Position numbers and translations under genes: made by a program
Virus record (IMG/VR): IMGVR_UViG_3300020446_000042
Span: 1-33,113 of that record
Strand: one strand, 5' to 3'
Length of the DNA: 33,113 nt
Source: a virus
Notes under the pieces: model-generated
Told to the model about the DNA's origin: nothing
Seen by the model: only the letters and a program-made list of their open reading frames with translations
The model's database searches: none
Shown here: piece after piece, positions 1-7,910 of the stretch
How the letters are laid out: each line of letters starts with the position of its first letter
Position numbering within the stretch: position 1 is the first letter of the stretch

Positions 1-306
1 GGTCTTGAGACAGCACGTCAACTAATAACAGAACCAGCAGCATTTGCTAAAGACGTAGCCATAGAAGGAGCAGCATTAGCTGCCAAAGCACCTCTGTCTG
101 TAGCAGGTGCATTACCTATGATTCTTGAATCTAGCCCTGCGGGTGCAGAAAGTGATGTTGTTCCAGACTTTGAATTTACACAGAATAGACCTGAACCTTT
201 AGCAGATGAAGAACAAGAAGCCATGCGTGATACTGGCTTTGTAAATATTGATAGAGGACCCGAAGCCGCTTCTATCAATCAAGACCAAGGCTTCTTATCT
301 AGATAA
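1..306 (+). CDS. C-terminal end of an unknown phage protein (5' cut by window edge)
   Basis: The reading frame is open from base 1 to a TAA at 304-306, so 101 residues of a longer protein are visible. The first 40 residues are Ala-rich and look helical (repeated Ala with Lys/Glu). The rest is acidic, Pro/Glu-rich and probably disordered, and it ends in Gly-Phe-Leu-Ser-Arg. The 911-aa protein encoded at 2679 ends similarly (Gly-Gly-Phe-Ile-Asn-Arg). The gene lies just upstream of a 70-aa gene and the portal, where terminase or virion genes are usual, but nothing here is diagnostic of terminase. I do not recognise the family. An internal ATG at 118 exists but has no ribosome binding site, so I read this as the tail of one longer gene. 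Confidence 0.7.
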   Translation, partial: GLETARQLITEPAAFAKDVAIEGAALAAKAPLSVAGALPMILESSPAGAESDVVPDFEFTQNRPEPLADEEQEAMRDTGFVNIDRGPEAASINQDQGFLSR

Positions 307-318
307 CGGGAGATGAAA

Positions 319-531
319 ATGTCGAATTTAAATTTCGGTGCATCTTATATCATGAACTCAGACAAAACATCCGTAGATGACCAGATGGGTGCAGACAAGC
401 TTTACCGTGAAGGTTTAGAGTTTGACACCAAGACTGCTCAAGGCACTTTGACTGAAGACATGCCAAAAGTTGCAACTAAGGGTACAGTAGACCCTGCCGT
501 AATGAAAATGGCTGAAGAACGCGATTACTAA
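319..531 (+). CDS. Small hypothetical protein upstream of the portal
   Basis: 70 residues. Two ATGs lie at 313 and 319 in the same frame. The Shine-Dalgarno GGGAG at 308-312 sits directly against the first and six bases from the second, so 319 is preferred. The product is hydrophilic and Asp/Lys/Thr-rich (residues with YREGLEFDTKTAQGTL), with no membrane segment or cysteine, and ends in EERDY. It begins 12 bases after the preceding stop and ends three bases before the portal start, so it belongs to the packaging/head operon. Small acidic proteins at this position are common in marine podoviruses, but I cannot name a function. Confidence 0.75.
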   Translation: MSNLNFGASYIMNSDKTSVDDQMGADKLYREGLEFDTKTAQGTLTEDMPKVATKGTVDPAVMKMAEERDY

Positions 532-534
532 GAT

Positions 535-2652
535 ATGTCAGAAGATAATTTCCTTCAACCTGAAGATGACACCACCATCAACCTAATCAACCCTGAAGAA
601 AGTTTTCCGGGTCTTGCAGGTTATGTGAAAGAGAAGTTCGAAGAGTCTGAGAACGGGCGTTATGCTCACGAGCAACGTTGGTTGCAAGCCTACAAGAACT
701 TTCGTGGTGTGTATGATTCTACAACAGTCTATCGTGATTCGGAACGGTCTAAGGTATTCGTAAGAATTACCAAGACAAAGGTTCTGGCAGCGTATGGTCA
801 GATTGTAGATATCCTTTTTGCTAACAAGAAGTTTCCCCTAGTTGTAGAACACACTCCGGTCCCAGAAGGGATTGCGGAGTTTGCTCACATGGAAACACCC
901 CTCGACCAGATGCAGCAGGAAGACCCTTATGGGTTTGCTGGTGACGGACGGGAGATGTTGCCGGGAGCGTTGGGTGCTGAACCATCCAGCAACTTTCTTG
1001 GCGGTCTTCAGAAAGAGTATGGCAACCTACCACTCGCAGAAGGACCTGCAAAGATGGGTGAGGCACAAATTAGCCCCGCGCAGATTGCAGCTTTGAATCT
1101 GGAAAAGGTTATCCACGACCAGCTTCTTGACACAAACGCAGTAAACGTATTTCGTAACGCTATATTTGAATCGTCTCTTCTTGGCACAGGTATTGTCAAG
1201 GGACCTTTCAATTTTTACAAGCGAGTTCACAAGTGGGAACGAAGCGAAGAGGGCGAACGAGAGTACGTCCCTTATGAGAAGGTTGTACCTAGAATTGAAA
1301 TGGTGTCTGCGTGGGACTTCCATCCTGACCCATCTGCTACAAGCATAGATGACTGTGAATACGTCATAGAACGTCACAGATTTAATCGCCAACAATTACG
1401 TTCTTTGATTAAACGTCCACATTTTATTGCAGAAGCTATCGAAGAATGTTTGGCGAAAGGTCCTAACTACGAGGACAAGTACTACGAAGATACTATTCGC
1501 GAGGATGAAACCGAGCCGTATATATCTGAAAGCCGCTACGAGGTTCTAGAATACTGGGGTGTTCTTGACTCTAAACTTGCAAAGGCGGCAGGGTTTGAAG
1601 AAGCGGACATGATGTCTGAGTTCGATGAACTACAGGTAAACATCTGGGTCTGCGGAAACATGATTCTGCGCTGTGTCTTGAACCCATTCACCCCAGCCCG
1701 TATTCCGTATCATGTGTTCCCATACGAAGTCAACCCATACCAGCTATGGGGTGTTGGTGTTGCTGAGAACATGGAAGATGCACAGAAGCTGATGAACGGT
1801 CACGTTCGAATGGCAATTGATAATCTAGCCTTGGCAGGTAACCTTGTGTTTGACGTGGATGAAGCTAGTCTTGTACCGGGTCAAAACATGGACATCTTCC
1901 CCGGCAAGATATTCCGTCGTCAGTCAGGTGTCACAGGCACAGCAATCAACGGCCTGAAGTTCCCTAACACTGCGGGTGAAAACCTACAGATGTACCAGAT
2001 TAGCCGACAGTTGGCTGATGAGGAGACAGGTATCCCGTCAATTATGCACGGTCAGACAGGCGTTACTGGCACAGGACGTACAGCAGCAGGCTTATCGATG
2101 CTGATGGGGTCTGCAGGGCTGTCTATGAAGACGGTTGTAAAGAACATAGATGATATGTTGCTAAAGCCACTAGGAGAGGCGTATTTCCAATGGAACATGC
2201 AGTTTAACGACGATGCCCCGGACATAGTAGGCGACTTAGAGATAAAACCAAGGGGTGTTGCGGCTGTTATGCAGAAGGAAGTTCGCAGTCAGCGTTTGAC
2301 AACTTTGCTACAAACCGTGTCTAACCCAATGCTGGCTCCGTTCGTCAAGATACCCAACTTAATGAGAGAACTAGCAATATCACAGGACATTGACCCTGAT
2401 AGCTTAGTAAACGATGCCAACGAAGCACAACTCTATGCAAAGATGTTACAAGGAATGATGGCAAATGCTCAACAAGCAGCAAGCGCAGAAGCTGGCCCCG
2501 GTGGTGAACAGCAAGGAATGGCCCCTGATGGTGGAGTACCTGCAGGAAGTCCGGGAGTCGATGATTCGGGCCGTGGTGACGGCACAATCGGAGTCGGAAC
2601 TGCGCCAAGTGCAGGGGAAGCTGGCTTTAGTGGAAATGCTCCTCAAACTTAA
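535..2652 (+). CDS. Portal protein
   Basis: 705 residues, a normal size for P22-type portals. The portal is the dodecameric ring at the capsid vertex through which the terminase packages DNA and to which the tail adaptor binds. Supporting features are the N-terminal helical region with KVLAAYGQI near residue 82, the stretch AENMEDAQKLMNGHVRMAID near 410, the segment around ETGIPSIMHGQ (about residue 497) followed by a Gly/Thr-rich loop and a long helix, and the position upstream of scaffold and coat genes. Residues 644-705 are Gly/Pro/Ala/Gln-rich and low in complexity. They overlap a second gene in another frame (see 2465). The ATG at 535 follows the upstream stop by three bases and has no strong Shine-Dalgarno, suggesting translational coupling. 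Confidence 0.9.
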   Translation: MSEDNFLQPEDDTTINLINPEESFPGLAGYVKEKFEESENGRYAHEQRWLQAYKNFRGVYDSTTVYRDSERSKVFVRITKTKVLAAYGQIVDILFANKKFPLVVEHTPVPEGIAEFAHMETPLDQMQQEDPYGFAGDGREMLPGALGAEPSSNFLGGLQKEYGNLPLAEGPAKMGEAQISPAQIAALNLEKVIHDQLLDTNAVNVFRNAIFESSLLGTGIVKGPFNFYKRVHKWERSEEGEREYVPYEKVVPRIEMVSAWDFHPDPSATSIDDCEYVIERHRFNRQQLRSLIKRPHFIAEAIEECLAKGPNYEDKYYEDTIREDETEPYISESRYEVLEYWGVLDSKLAKAAGFEEADMMSEFDELQVNIWVCGNMILRCVLNPFTPARIPYHVFPYEVNPYQLWGVGVAENMEDAQKLMNGHVRMAIDNLALAGNLVFDVDEASLVPGQNMDIFPGKIFRRQSGVTGTAINGLKFPNTAGENLQMYQISRQLADEETGIPSIMHGQTGVTGTGRTAAGLSMLMGSAGLSMKTVVKNIDDMLLKPLGEAYFQWNMQFNDDAPDIVGDLEIKPRGVAAVMQKEVRSQRLTTLLQTVSNPMLAPFVKIPNLMRELAISQDIDPDSLVNDANEAQLYAKMLQGMMANAQQAASAEAGPGGEQQGMAPDGGVPAGSPGVDDSGRGDGTIGVGTAPSAGEAGFSGNAPQT

Positions 2653-2689
2653 AGATAGTCACGAGGCGGTGGTGAAGAATGGCGGATAG
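2465..2689 (+). CDS. Small helical protein overprinted on the portal 3' end
   Basis: 74 residues in a different frame from the portal, sharing 188 bases with it. It looks real. The product is a plausible amphipathic helical protein with regularly spaced Leu/Val (SKEWPLMVEYLQEVRES, then LRQVQGKLALVEMLLKLKD). It has a Shine-Dalgarno (AAGGA at 2450-2454), runs 37 bases past the portal stop, and ends inside the start of the next gene (TAG 2687-2689, next ATG 2679). The portal reads as low-complexity Gly/Pro/Ala/Ser in the shared segment, so the small protein appears to be the constrained frame. Third positions here are unusually G/C-rich (many CTG and GTG). Short proteins immediately after phage portals are common. 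The function is unknown; a portal or scaffold partner is possible. Confidence 0.75.
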   Translation: MLNKQQAQKLAPVVNSKEWPLMVEYLQEVRESMIRAVVTAQSESELRQVQGKLALVEMLLKLKDSHEAVVKNGG

Positions 2690-5414
2690 ATTAGATTTAC
2701 TTGAAATGGAAGATTTTCCTATCATTACGAATCCAGAGGAAGAAGATACATCCTCTGGAGGATTTCGTATAGAGGGTGCTTTTCAGAACTTCTTCACACC
2801 AAGAGAAATATCCATACAAGATTACAGTTCTAGGTTTGTGGACTTTACACGAGAAACCCTCGCTAGTACAGGTATCGGTGTTGACCGCCCTATAGATGAA
2901 GATGATGATAAAGAGGATGCTGTTGCACCTGAAACAGGAATAGTTCGTGCAGATGGGGGAGATGACCCTGTAGATGATGGTCCTGCTTTTACAGGTGAGA
3001 TGTCTATAAACATAGATACTGTTGGAACAAGCGCAGGGGGTAACGCAGACGAGATAAACATTTTTGATATGAACACTGTTGGTTTTCAAACTCCCTTTGA
3101 ATTTAAAGCTACGCAGGAAGCGTATTCAAATGACCGTTCTGGTTTGTTTGGTATGGATAATATAGGAAGAGCCGCCGCTGGTGGTGCGTACCTTTTAGAC
3201 GCAGGTCTTTTCGGTAGCGCAGTAGCAAGTATTGCAACAGGAACAGAAGTTAAGAATCCTTTTGGTATGACTACTTTTAGACCATCAGGGGGATTTGGAA
3301 TTATAGCAGATGTGCTTCACAATAGACAATCTCAAGCTCTCATGGAAGTTCAGTCTGCTCATGCTGCTGGTTTAAACCAAAAAGGCTTTGCACTCACAAT
3401 CGGTTCATCAGGGCTTGTTCGCGCACCGGGCAAGTACGGGTACTTAGGTAACTTAGGTCCTTACTCAAACGAACAGCTTCACCGTATCGAAGCTTTCCAA
3501 AAAGGATTTGACCCACGAACTTTCGACCCAAGAAAAGAAACAGGTAAGTATATAGTTGATGAGGGCGGTGTCATAACAGGCGGTATGAGTTTTTATACAG
3601 CGAATGGTAGTTTTTATAATGGAGCTACTGGTCAAACTTCTGCACAAGGTAGTCTTAGTGACCTTAACAACCTTGCATCAGCAACGGGTCTTACTGGGGG
3701 CCTGACCGGAACAGCACGAACCGCTTTAGATGGTGTTCGCAGTGGTAAGTATGAAAGTCTTCACGATGCTATCAAAGCATTGGGTGGTAATCCTGCAGGA
3801 ATTAAAACCATGCAGGATGCAATTAAAGCTGGGCTTGTAACTTCAGGTAGAGGAGTAAAACTATCTGGCGGCAAGCTTCCGGGTGGTACAACGATTGCAC
3901 AGAAGATAGTGGAGCAAGAAACTGGAAGAACAAAAGATATCAACGAACTTAAGAAAACTGCAAAAGAAAAGTATAATATTGTAGGCATAACAAGTGCCAA
4001 AGCTCTTGAATCTCAGATTGCTGCTAGGCAAACCGAAATGGATGTAGCTGCGGCTAGATATGGCTTTGACGTAGGCAGTAGAACTTATAGTCAAGTAATG
4101 GACAAAGCTAAAGCTGAACAGCAGGCGATAGATTTAGCAAAAAAGGCAGCAGAAGAAGCCGCTGCACAAAATCGAACACTACAGTTTGGTTATCAAGATT
4201 CGAACGACAGTGGCGGGGGTACAGTATCAACTCCTACCGGAGGCGGGAACTTTGTTTCAGAATCGTTTGAAGATTATCAATCAAGAGACTATCACGATTT
4301 TGCAACAGGTGGTTTTGTTGGCATGGCTATCGGTGGTCAGATGGCAGGCGGTATGTCTTCGGGTTTTGTTGACCGCCCACCAAGTCAGGTGTCTGAAGAA
4401 CAGACTGTTGCAGACAACGTAGAGACGAAAATGCCAGAGGGTGCGTTCGTCATCAATGCTGCTGCAGTAGAGTTCGCGGGTGAAGAAGATATCAAGAAAA
4501 TGCTGAACGATGCACAAAAAGAAGCAGTTAGACGCGGTATTACTATTGACAATTCAGAAAACTCCGCTAAACTTATAGATGTAGCCATCTCTCGTGGTGA
4601 AGTAACGGTTGCACCGTACCTCGCTAAAATCATCGGCTACGACAGACTCAACAAAATCAATAATCGCGGTAAGCCAGAAACCAAAGAGCGTCTGCAAGAA
4701 GCAGCGCAGGGTGGTATGTTAGGCATGGCGAATGGGGGTTCGATTTACGATTACGAAGACCCAATCATACTTGATGAAGTTAAACGTAAGATGGAACAAA
4801 TGATTTCGTCTGCTCAACAACAGGGTATGAACATAGAAAGTTACTATGATTTAGACCCCTACGGTCTTTTGGATGAAGAAGAACTTCGTCAAGCCAAAGA
4901 AAACATAGACCAGTTTACTAAAAAAGAAAACATAGACCCTATAGTCTTTGGTCCGTTTTTTGGGACTGATGATTTTATGGGTTCAGGCCCTGCTGCTAAC
5001 GTTCCTAGAACGCCCTCTTTACTTAATTTGTTTATAACAGCAGAAGAGATTGCTCACGCTTCTGGTTCAGGAAAAAACTTTCAATCTTTAGCTAGTCAAC
5101 CCGGTATGACTGATGAAGAAGCTCGTTATAACGAAGAATTAAGAGCAAAACGAATTGCATATGAAACTGTTAGGGGACTTTTACCAAAAGGCGAGAGAAC
5201 TGTACAGCATACGTATGATAACTACGGACATCAATTTTTAGAACATATTAGACAGACTACGCCTAAAGAATTACAGAGTCAAGTCATAGCTTCTATGGCA
5301 GAAAAATATCCTGAATTACAGGATTTAATAGACAGTGAAGAAAGAATTGCGCGGTCACAAAGAGCAAAGCAAACGTTTGAACGAAAAGCAAGCGGTGGAT
5401 TTATTAATAGATAA
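2679..5414 (+). CDS. Large Gly-rich virion-associated protein
   Basis: 911 residues, unknown function. Residues 1-130 are very acidic. Residues about 190-470 are Gly/Ser/Thr-rich with short helices. A recognisable block follows: GGFVGMAIGGQMAGG near 545, then MPEGAFVINAAAVEFAG, SRGEVTVAPYLAKIIGY and a second GGMLGMANGGSI near 685. I remember this Gly-rich motif plus 'EGAFVI' arrangement from proteins in marine phage structural operons, usually unassigned. Residues 700-911 are helical and charged and include EEIAHAS near 787, which resembles a zinc-protease HExxH but lacks its first histidine. The protein ends GGFINR. It overlaps the upstream small gene by 11 bases and precedes the scaffold gene, so an internal or head protein is likely. 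Confidence 0.75.
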   Translation: MADRLDLLEMEDFPIITNPEEEDTSSGGFRIEGAFQNFFTPREISIQDYSSRFVDFTRETLASTGIGVDRPIDEDDDKEDAVAPETGIVRADGGDDPVDDGPAFTGEMSINIDTVGTSAGGNADEINIFDMNTVGFQTPFEFKATQEAYSNDRSGLFGMDNIGRAAAGGAYLLDAGLFGSAVASIATGTEVKNPFGMTTFRPSGGFGIIADVLHNRQSQALMEVQSAHAAGLNQKGFALTIGSSGLVRAPGKYGYLGNLGPYSNEQLHRIEAFQKGFDPRTFDPRKETGKYIVDEGGVITGGMSFYTANGSFYNGATGQTSAQGSLSDLNNLASATGLTGGLTGTARTALDGVRSGKYESLHDAIKALGGNPAGIKTMQDAIKAGLVTSGRGVKLSGGKLPGGTTIAQKIVEQETGRTKDINELKKTAKEKYNIVGITSAKALESQIAARQTEMDVAAARYGFDVGSRTYSQVMDKAKAEQQAIDLAKKAAEEAAAQNRTLQFGYQDSNDSGGGTVSTPTGGGNFVSESFEDYQSRDYHDFATGGFVGMAIGGQMAGGMSSGFVDRPPSQVSEEQTVADNVETKMPEGAFVINAAAVEFAGEEDIKKMLNDAQKEAVRRGITIDNSENSAKLIDVAISRGEVTVAPYLAKIIGYDRLNKINNRGKPETKERLQEAAQGGMLGMANGGSIYDYEDPIILDEVKRKMEQMISSAQQQGMNIESYYDLDPYGLLDEEELRQAKENIDQFTKKENIDPIVFGPFFGTDDFMGSGPAANVPRTPSLLNLFITAEEIAHASGSGKNFQSLASQPGMTDEEARYNEELRAKRIAYETVRGLLPKGERTVQHTYDNYGHQFLEHIRQTTPKELQSQVIASMAEKYPELQDLIDSEERIARSQRAKQTFERKASGGFINR

Positions 5415-5501
5415 GATTTGTCAGCTACCCGCAACGCGGCCCTGACGTAACCGAAGCGGCTACCTACAAGCCAAGTAGCCCCGCATCATGAGGTAAAACA
5501 A
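5415..5501 (+). promoter_or_regulatory. Structured leader upstream of the scaffold/coat genes
   Basis: This 87-base gap has more structure than expected. Hairpin 1: GTCAG (5420-5424) pairs with CTGAC (5442-5446) and encloses CCGC-AAC-GCGG (5429-5439). Hairpin 2: GCGGCTAC (5456-5463) pairs with GTAGCC (5475-5480) and then GC (5483-5484), with a two-base bulge and an 11-base loop. GAGG at 5490-5493 then serves as the ribosome binding site for the ATG at 5502. No T-run follows either hairpin, so a terminator is unlikely. A leader controlling stability or translation of the abundant scaffold and coat mRNA is plausible. The pairings are seen directly; the function is inferred. Confidence 0.45.
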
Positions 5502-6407
5502 ATGGCAAAAACAAAAGGCCACAGAGCCAATAAAGCAAACGACTCTTTCGGAGTTACTAACAACAAAGAACTGTATCGTGGAAAGTATCGCGAAGAAGTC
5601 TATAAGGATGAAGAAGACCAAGAACAGGTAGAAGCATCCGAAGAAGAAACTGACCCCGCCTCACAAGAAGCGGCTACTCAGGAAAGTGATAGTTTCGTTC
5701 CGCAAAAGGAAACAAAAGAAGCGGAACACGATTACAAGAAAAGATACGACGACTTAAAGAAACACTACGATAGCAAGGTAACAGAGTTTAAAGAAGAAAT
5801 CGCGAGTCTTCGAGATACTATGAATAGCCGCGCTGTTGAAATGCCAAGGGGTGTTACACCACCGCGAACTCAAGAAGAACTAGACGAGTTCAAAGAACGT
5901 TACCCTGACGTGTTCGAAGTGGTTCAAACTGTTGCTTCTATGCAAACAGAGTCGCAAGTATCAAAACTCCGTGACGAGATTGGCACAATCAAAGAACGGG
6001 AAAAGAACCTAGAAAAGCAGAAAGCCTACGAGGAACTCTTACGGTTACACCCAGACTTTGATGAACTCAAGACCACAGACCAGTTCTTGGGTTGGCTTGA
6101 AGAGCAGCCACAAACTCTTTCAGATGGTATTTACAAAAACAATACCGATGCAAGATGGGCGGCTCGTGTTGTGGACCTTTATAAGGCCGATGCTGGTCTT
6201 ACAAAAACAAAGAAGTCCAAGCGTCAGGAAAGTGCGGCAGAAGCTGTTACTAAACCTACTGCTAAAGAAGTAGCCACTGACCCCAATGCGGGTAAGAGGG
6301 TCTTCAAGGCTTCGCAAATCGCCAAGATGAAACCTTGGGAGTTCGAAAAGCTAGAGAGCGAAATCGACTCTGCAAGGGCTGAAGGGCGAATCGACTTTAA
6401 CTCTTAA
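5502..6407 (+). CDS. Capsid scaffolding protein
   Basis: 301 residues. Scaffolding proteins template procapsid assembly inside the coat shell and leave or are degraded before DNA fills the head. Evidence: position directly before the coat gene, a highly charged Glu/Lys-rich composition, predicted coiled coil around residues 75-110 (EHDYKKRYDDLKKHYDSK) and again around 145-180 (KLRDEIGTIKEREKNLEKQK), and a basic helical C-terminus (FKASQIAKMKPWEFEKLESE), as expected for a coat-binding tail. There is no Cys and little hydrophobic core. The length fits phage scaffolds of about 300 residues. The start is supported by GAGG at 5490-5493. Confidence 0.82.
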   Translation: MAKTKGHRANKANDSFGVTNNKELYRGKYREEVYKDEEDQEQVEASEEETDPASQEAATQESDSFVPQKETKEAEHDYKKRYDDLKKHYDSKVTEFKEEIASLRDTMNSRAVEMPRGVTPPRTQEELDEFKERYPDVFEVVQTVASMQTESQVSKLRDEIGTIKEREKNLEKQKAYEELLRLHPDFDELKTTDQFLGWLEEQPQTLSDGIYKNNTDARWAARVVDLYKADAGLTKTKKSKRQESAAEAVTKPTAKEVATDPNAGKRVFKASQIAKMKPWEFEKLESEIDSARAEGRIDFNS

Positions 6408-6430
6408 TCCTCAAAGGAAGGGATTGAACA

Positions 6431-7381
6431 ATGGCTTTTAATAGTTCATCAGGTTACAATAACCTGCCCTCCGGTAACTTTACACCGGAAATTTTTAGCC
6501 AAAAAGTTCTCAAATTCTTCCGTCGTGCTTCGGTTGCAGAAGATATTACGAATACCGACTACGCTGGCGAAATTGAAAACTTTGGCGATACTGTACGTAT
6601 CATTAAAGAGCCAACAATCACTGTATCCTCATATGCTCGTGGTTCTGTGGTAAATCCACAGGATTTGGCAGATGACCAGATTACTATGGTTGTTGACCAA
6701 GCAAACGCATTTGCGTTTAAGATTGACGACATCGAAGAGCGTCAGTCTCACGTTAACTTCGAAGCCCTCGCTACTTCTTCAGGTGCGTACTCGCTGAAGC
6801 GGAAGTACGATGGTAATATCCTGACAGCAATGTTCAACGGTGCTGGTATTTCGTCAGAATCTGGCGCGGCTACTGCTACTGTTACAGGTCTGGGTACATT
6901 GGCTTCACCACTGACATCTCAGACAGGCGACAATCTCGTCAACATTATGCTGAAGATGGCTCGTGCATTGGATGACCAAACAGTTCCTGAAGAAAACCGT
7001 TGGTTCGTAGCTGCTCCAGCTTTCTACGAAACACTGTTTGGCGCAGGTGCAAAGTTCGCAGAAGTGCAGGTAACTGGCGACGGTACTTCACCACTGCGTA
7101 ACGGTCTTGTCATGCAGGGCAACATTGCTGGCTTTAATTGCTATAAGTCAACTGCAATGAACGCTTCTGGCACAGACACTGTTGACGTAACTGGTCTGGG
7201 GGCTGGTGAGTTCCCAATCTTGGCTGGTCACATGTCATCAACTGCAACTGCTTCGCATATTGCGAAGACTGAAGTTGTACGTTCTACTGAAACCTTTAGC
7301 GACATCGTACGTGGTCTGCATGTGTTTGGACGTAAAGTTCTTCGCCCAGAAGCCCTCGTTCGTGCCGTTATTTCACTGTAA
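6431..7381 (+). CDS. Major capsid protein (HK97-fold type)
   Basis: 316 residues. This should be the most abundant virion protein, forming the icosahedral shell. Features are an N-terminal arm with PEIFSQKVLKFFRRASVAED, a β-strand region with GDTVRIIKEPTITVSSYARG, an extended-loop and spine-helix region (AFAFKIDDIEERQSHVNFEA), the domain around ENRWFVAAPAFYETLF near residue 195, and a conserved-type C-terminus with GLHVFGRKVLRPEALVRAVI. The strong Shine-Dalgarno AAGGAAGGG (6414-6422) fits high expression. It follows the scaffold gene by 23 bases. The length is short to normal for podovirus coats, and I see no slippery site for a longer alternative form. Confidence 0.88.
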   Translation: MAFNSSSGYNNLPSGNFTPEIFSQKVLKFFRRASVAEDITNTDYAGEIENFGDTVRIIKEPTITVSSYARGSVVNPQDLADDQITMVVDQANAFAFKIDDIEERQSHVNFEALATSSGAYSLKRKYDGNILTAMFNGAGISSESGAATATVTGLGTLASPLTSQTGDNLVNIMLKMARALDDQTVPEENRWFVAAPAFYETLFGAGAKFAEVQVTGDGTSPLRNGLVMQGNIAGFNCYKSTAMNASGTDTVDVTGLGAGEFPILAGHMSSTATASHIAKTEVVRSTETFSDIVRGLHVFGRKVLRPEALVRAVISL

Positions 7382-7394
7382 GGGAGATTAGAAA

Positions 7395-7823
7395 ATGGCG
7401 ACTTTTCAATCATCGGCTGTAACAAGCCAAGACGCTAACATCCCTGCTGGTGGTGGCGCACACGTTGCTGTTGTCAAATTGGACTTTTCAAGCACTAATC
7501 TTGGTACGTCAGAGTCCATTGACGTAATGCACGTTCCCGCAGATACTATCGTTCTAAACGCCTACTTGGAAGTTTTGACCGCTGGTGCTGGTGACCTTGA
7601 CTTAGGTGATGACACAGACCCTAACCGTTACGTAGCTGCTTACGACGGTTCTGGTGCTGCTGTTGCTCCTGCTGCAGGCACTGCTGGGGGCTTTTTGTAT
7701 AACGCTAATGACCACATCGTTTTAACAAACGGTTCGACTGATGCGTTTACAGGCGTTGTTAAAGTTGTAGCAGTAATGACTCCGGTCCCTGCTGACCCTG
7801 CAACTGCGGCAACCTTTGCCTAA
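7395..7823 (+). CDS. Putative head decoration/stabilisation protein
   Basis: 142 residues, directly after the coat gene, with Shine-Dalgarno GGGAG at 7382-7386. The composition is Ala/Gly/Val/Asp-rich and β-prone, with alternating hydrophobic residues such as HVAVVKLDFS and TGVVKVVAVMTPVP, no Cys and no helices of note. A short β-rich protein just after the coat gene is the usual place for a capsid decoration or head-fibre protein, and I remember relatives annotated only as hypothetical or structural. The role is inferred from position and composition. This is the last gene before a promoter and an opposing-type hairpin, so it probably ends the head transcript. Confidence 0.65.
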   Translation: MATFQSSAVTSQDANIPAGGGAHVAVVKLDFSSTNLGTSESIDVMHVPADTIVLNAYLEVLTAGAGDLDLGDDTDPNRYVAAYDGSGAAVAPAAGTAGGFLYNANDHIVLTNGSTDAFTGVVKVVAVMTPVPADPATAATFA

Positions 7824-7832
7824 ATGACTGTC

Positions 7833-7873
7833 GGGGGGCAGGGCAACTTGCCCCTTGACGTACACTTTTTTTT
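7833..7873 (+). terminator. Possible terminator hairpin after the head genes
   Basis: GGGGCA (7835-7840) pairs with TGCCCC (7849-7854) around an 8-base loop and can be lengthened by two G-U pairs. An alternative shorter stem is GGGCA/TGCCC at 7841-7853. A run of eight T lies at 7866-7873. The T-run begins about 11 bases after the stem, which is too far for a textbook intrinsic terminator. The hairpin also overlaps the -35 element of the promoter at 7855. I see the stem and T-run clearly; termination activity is uncertain. Confidence 0.4.
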
Positions 7874-7883
7874 ATGATATAAG
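7855..7883 (+). promoter_or_regulatory. Sigma70-type promoter upstream of the 7911 gene
   Basis: TTGACG (7855-7860), a 17-base spacer, and TATAAG (7878-7883). A TG one base before the -10 gives an extended -10 element. The spacer contains eight consecutive T. The expected transcription start is near 7890, about 20 bases before the next ATG. Both hexamers differ from consensus at one position only, and the spacing is optimal. Confidence 0.75.
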
Positions 7884-7910
7884 CATCTAACCCTGCCGGG
7901 ATACACCCCC

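Noticed and set aside
1-306. Terminase large subunit C-terminus
   Set aside because: The position would fit, but the visible 101 residues show no nuclease motif and are low in complexity, so I leave it unnamed.
3973-3978. TATAAT hexamer as an internal promoter in the 911-aa gene
   Set aside because: No acceptable -35 at 16-18 bases upstream and no gene start follows; likely chance in A/T-rich codons.
5035-5065. Zinc metalloprotease active site in the 911-aa protein
   Set aside because: The motif reads EEIAH; the first His of HExxH is absent, so catalysis is not supported.
6431-7391. Frameshifted second form of the coat protein as in T7 10A/10B
   Set aside because: No heptameric slippery site near the stop, and the alternative frame gives only a short low-quality extension.
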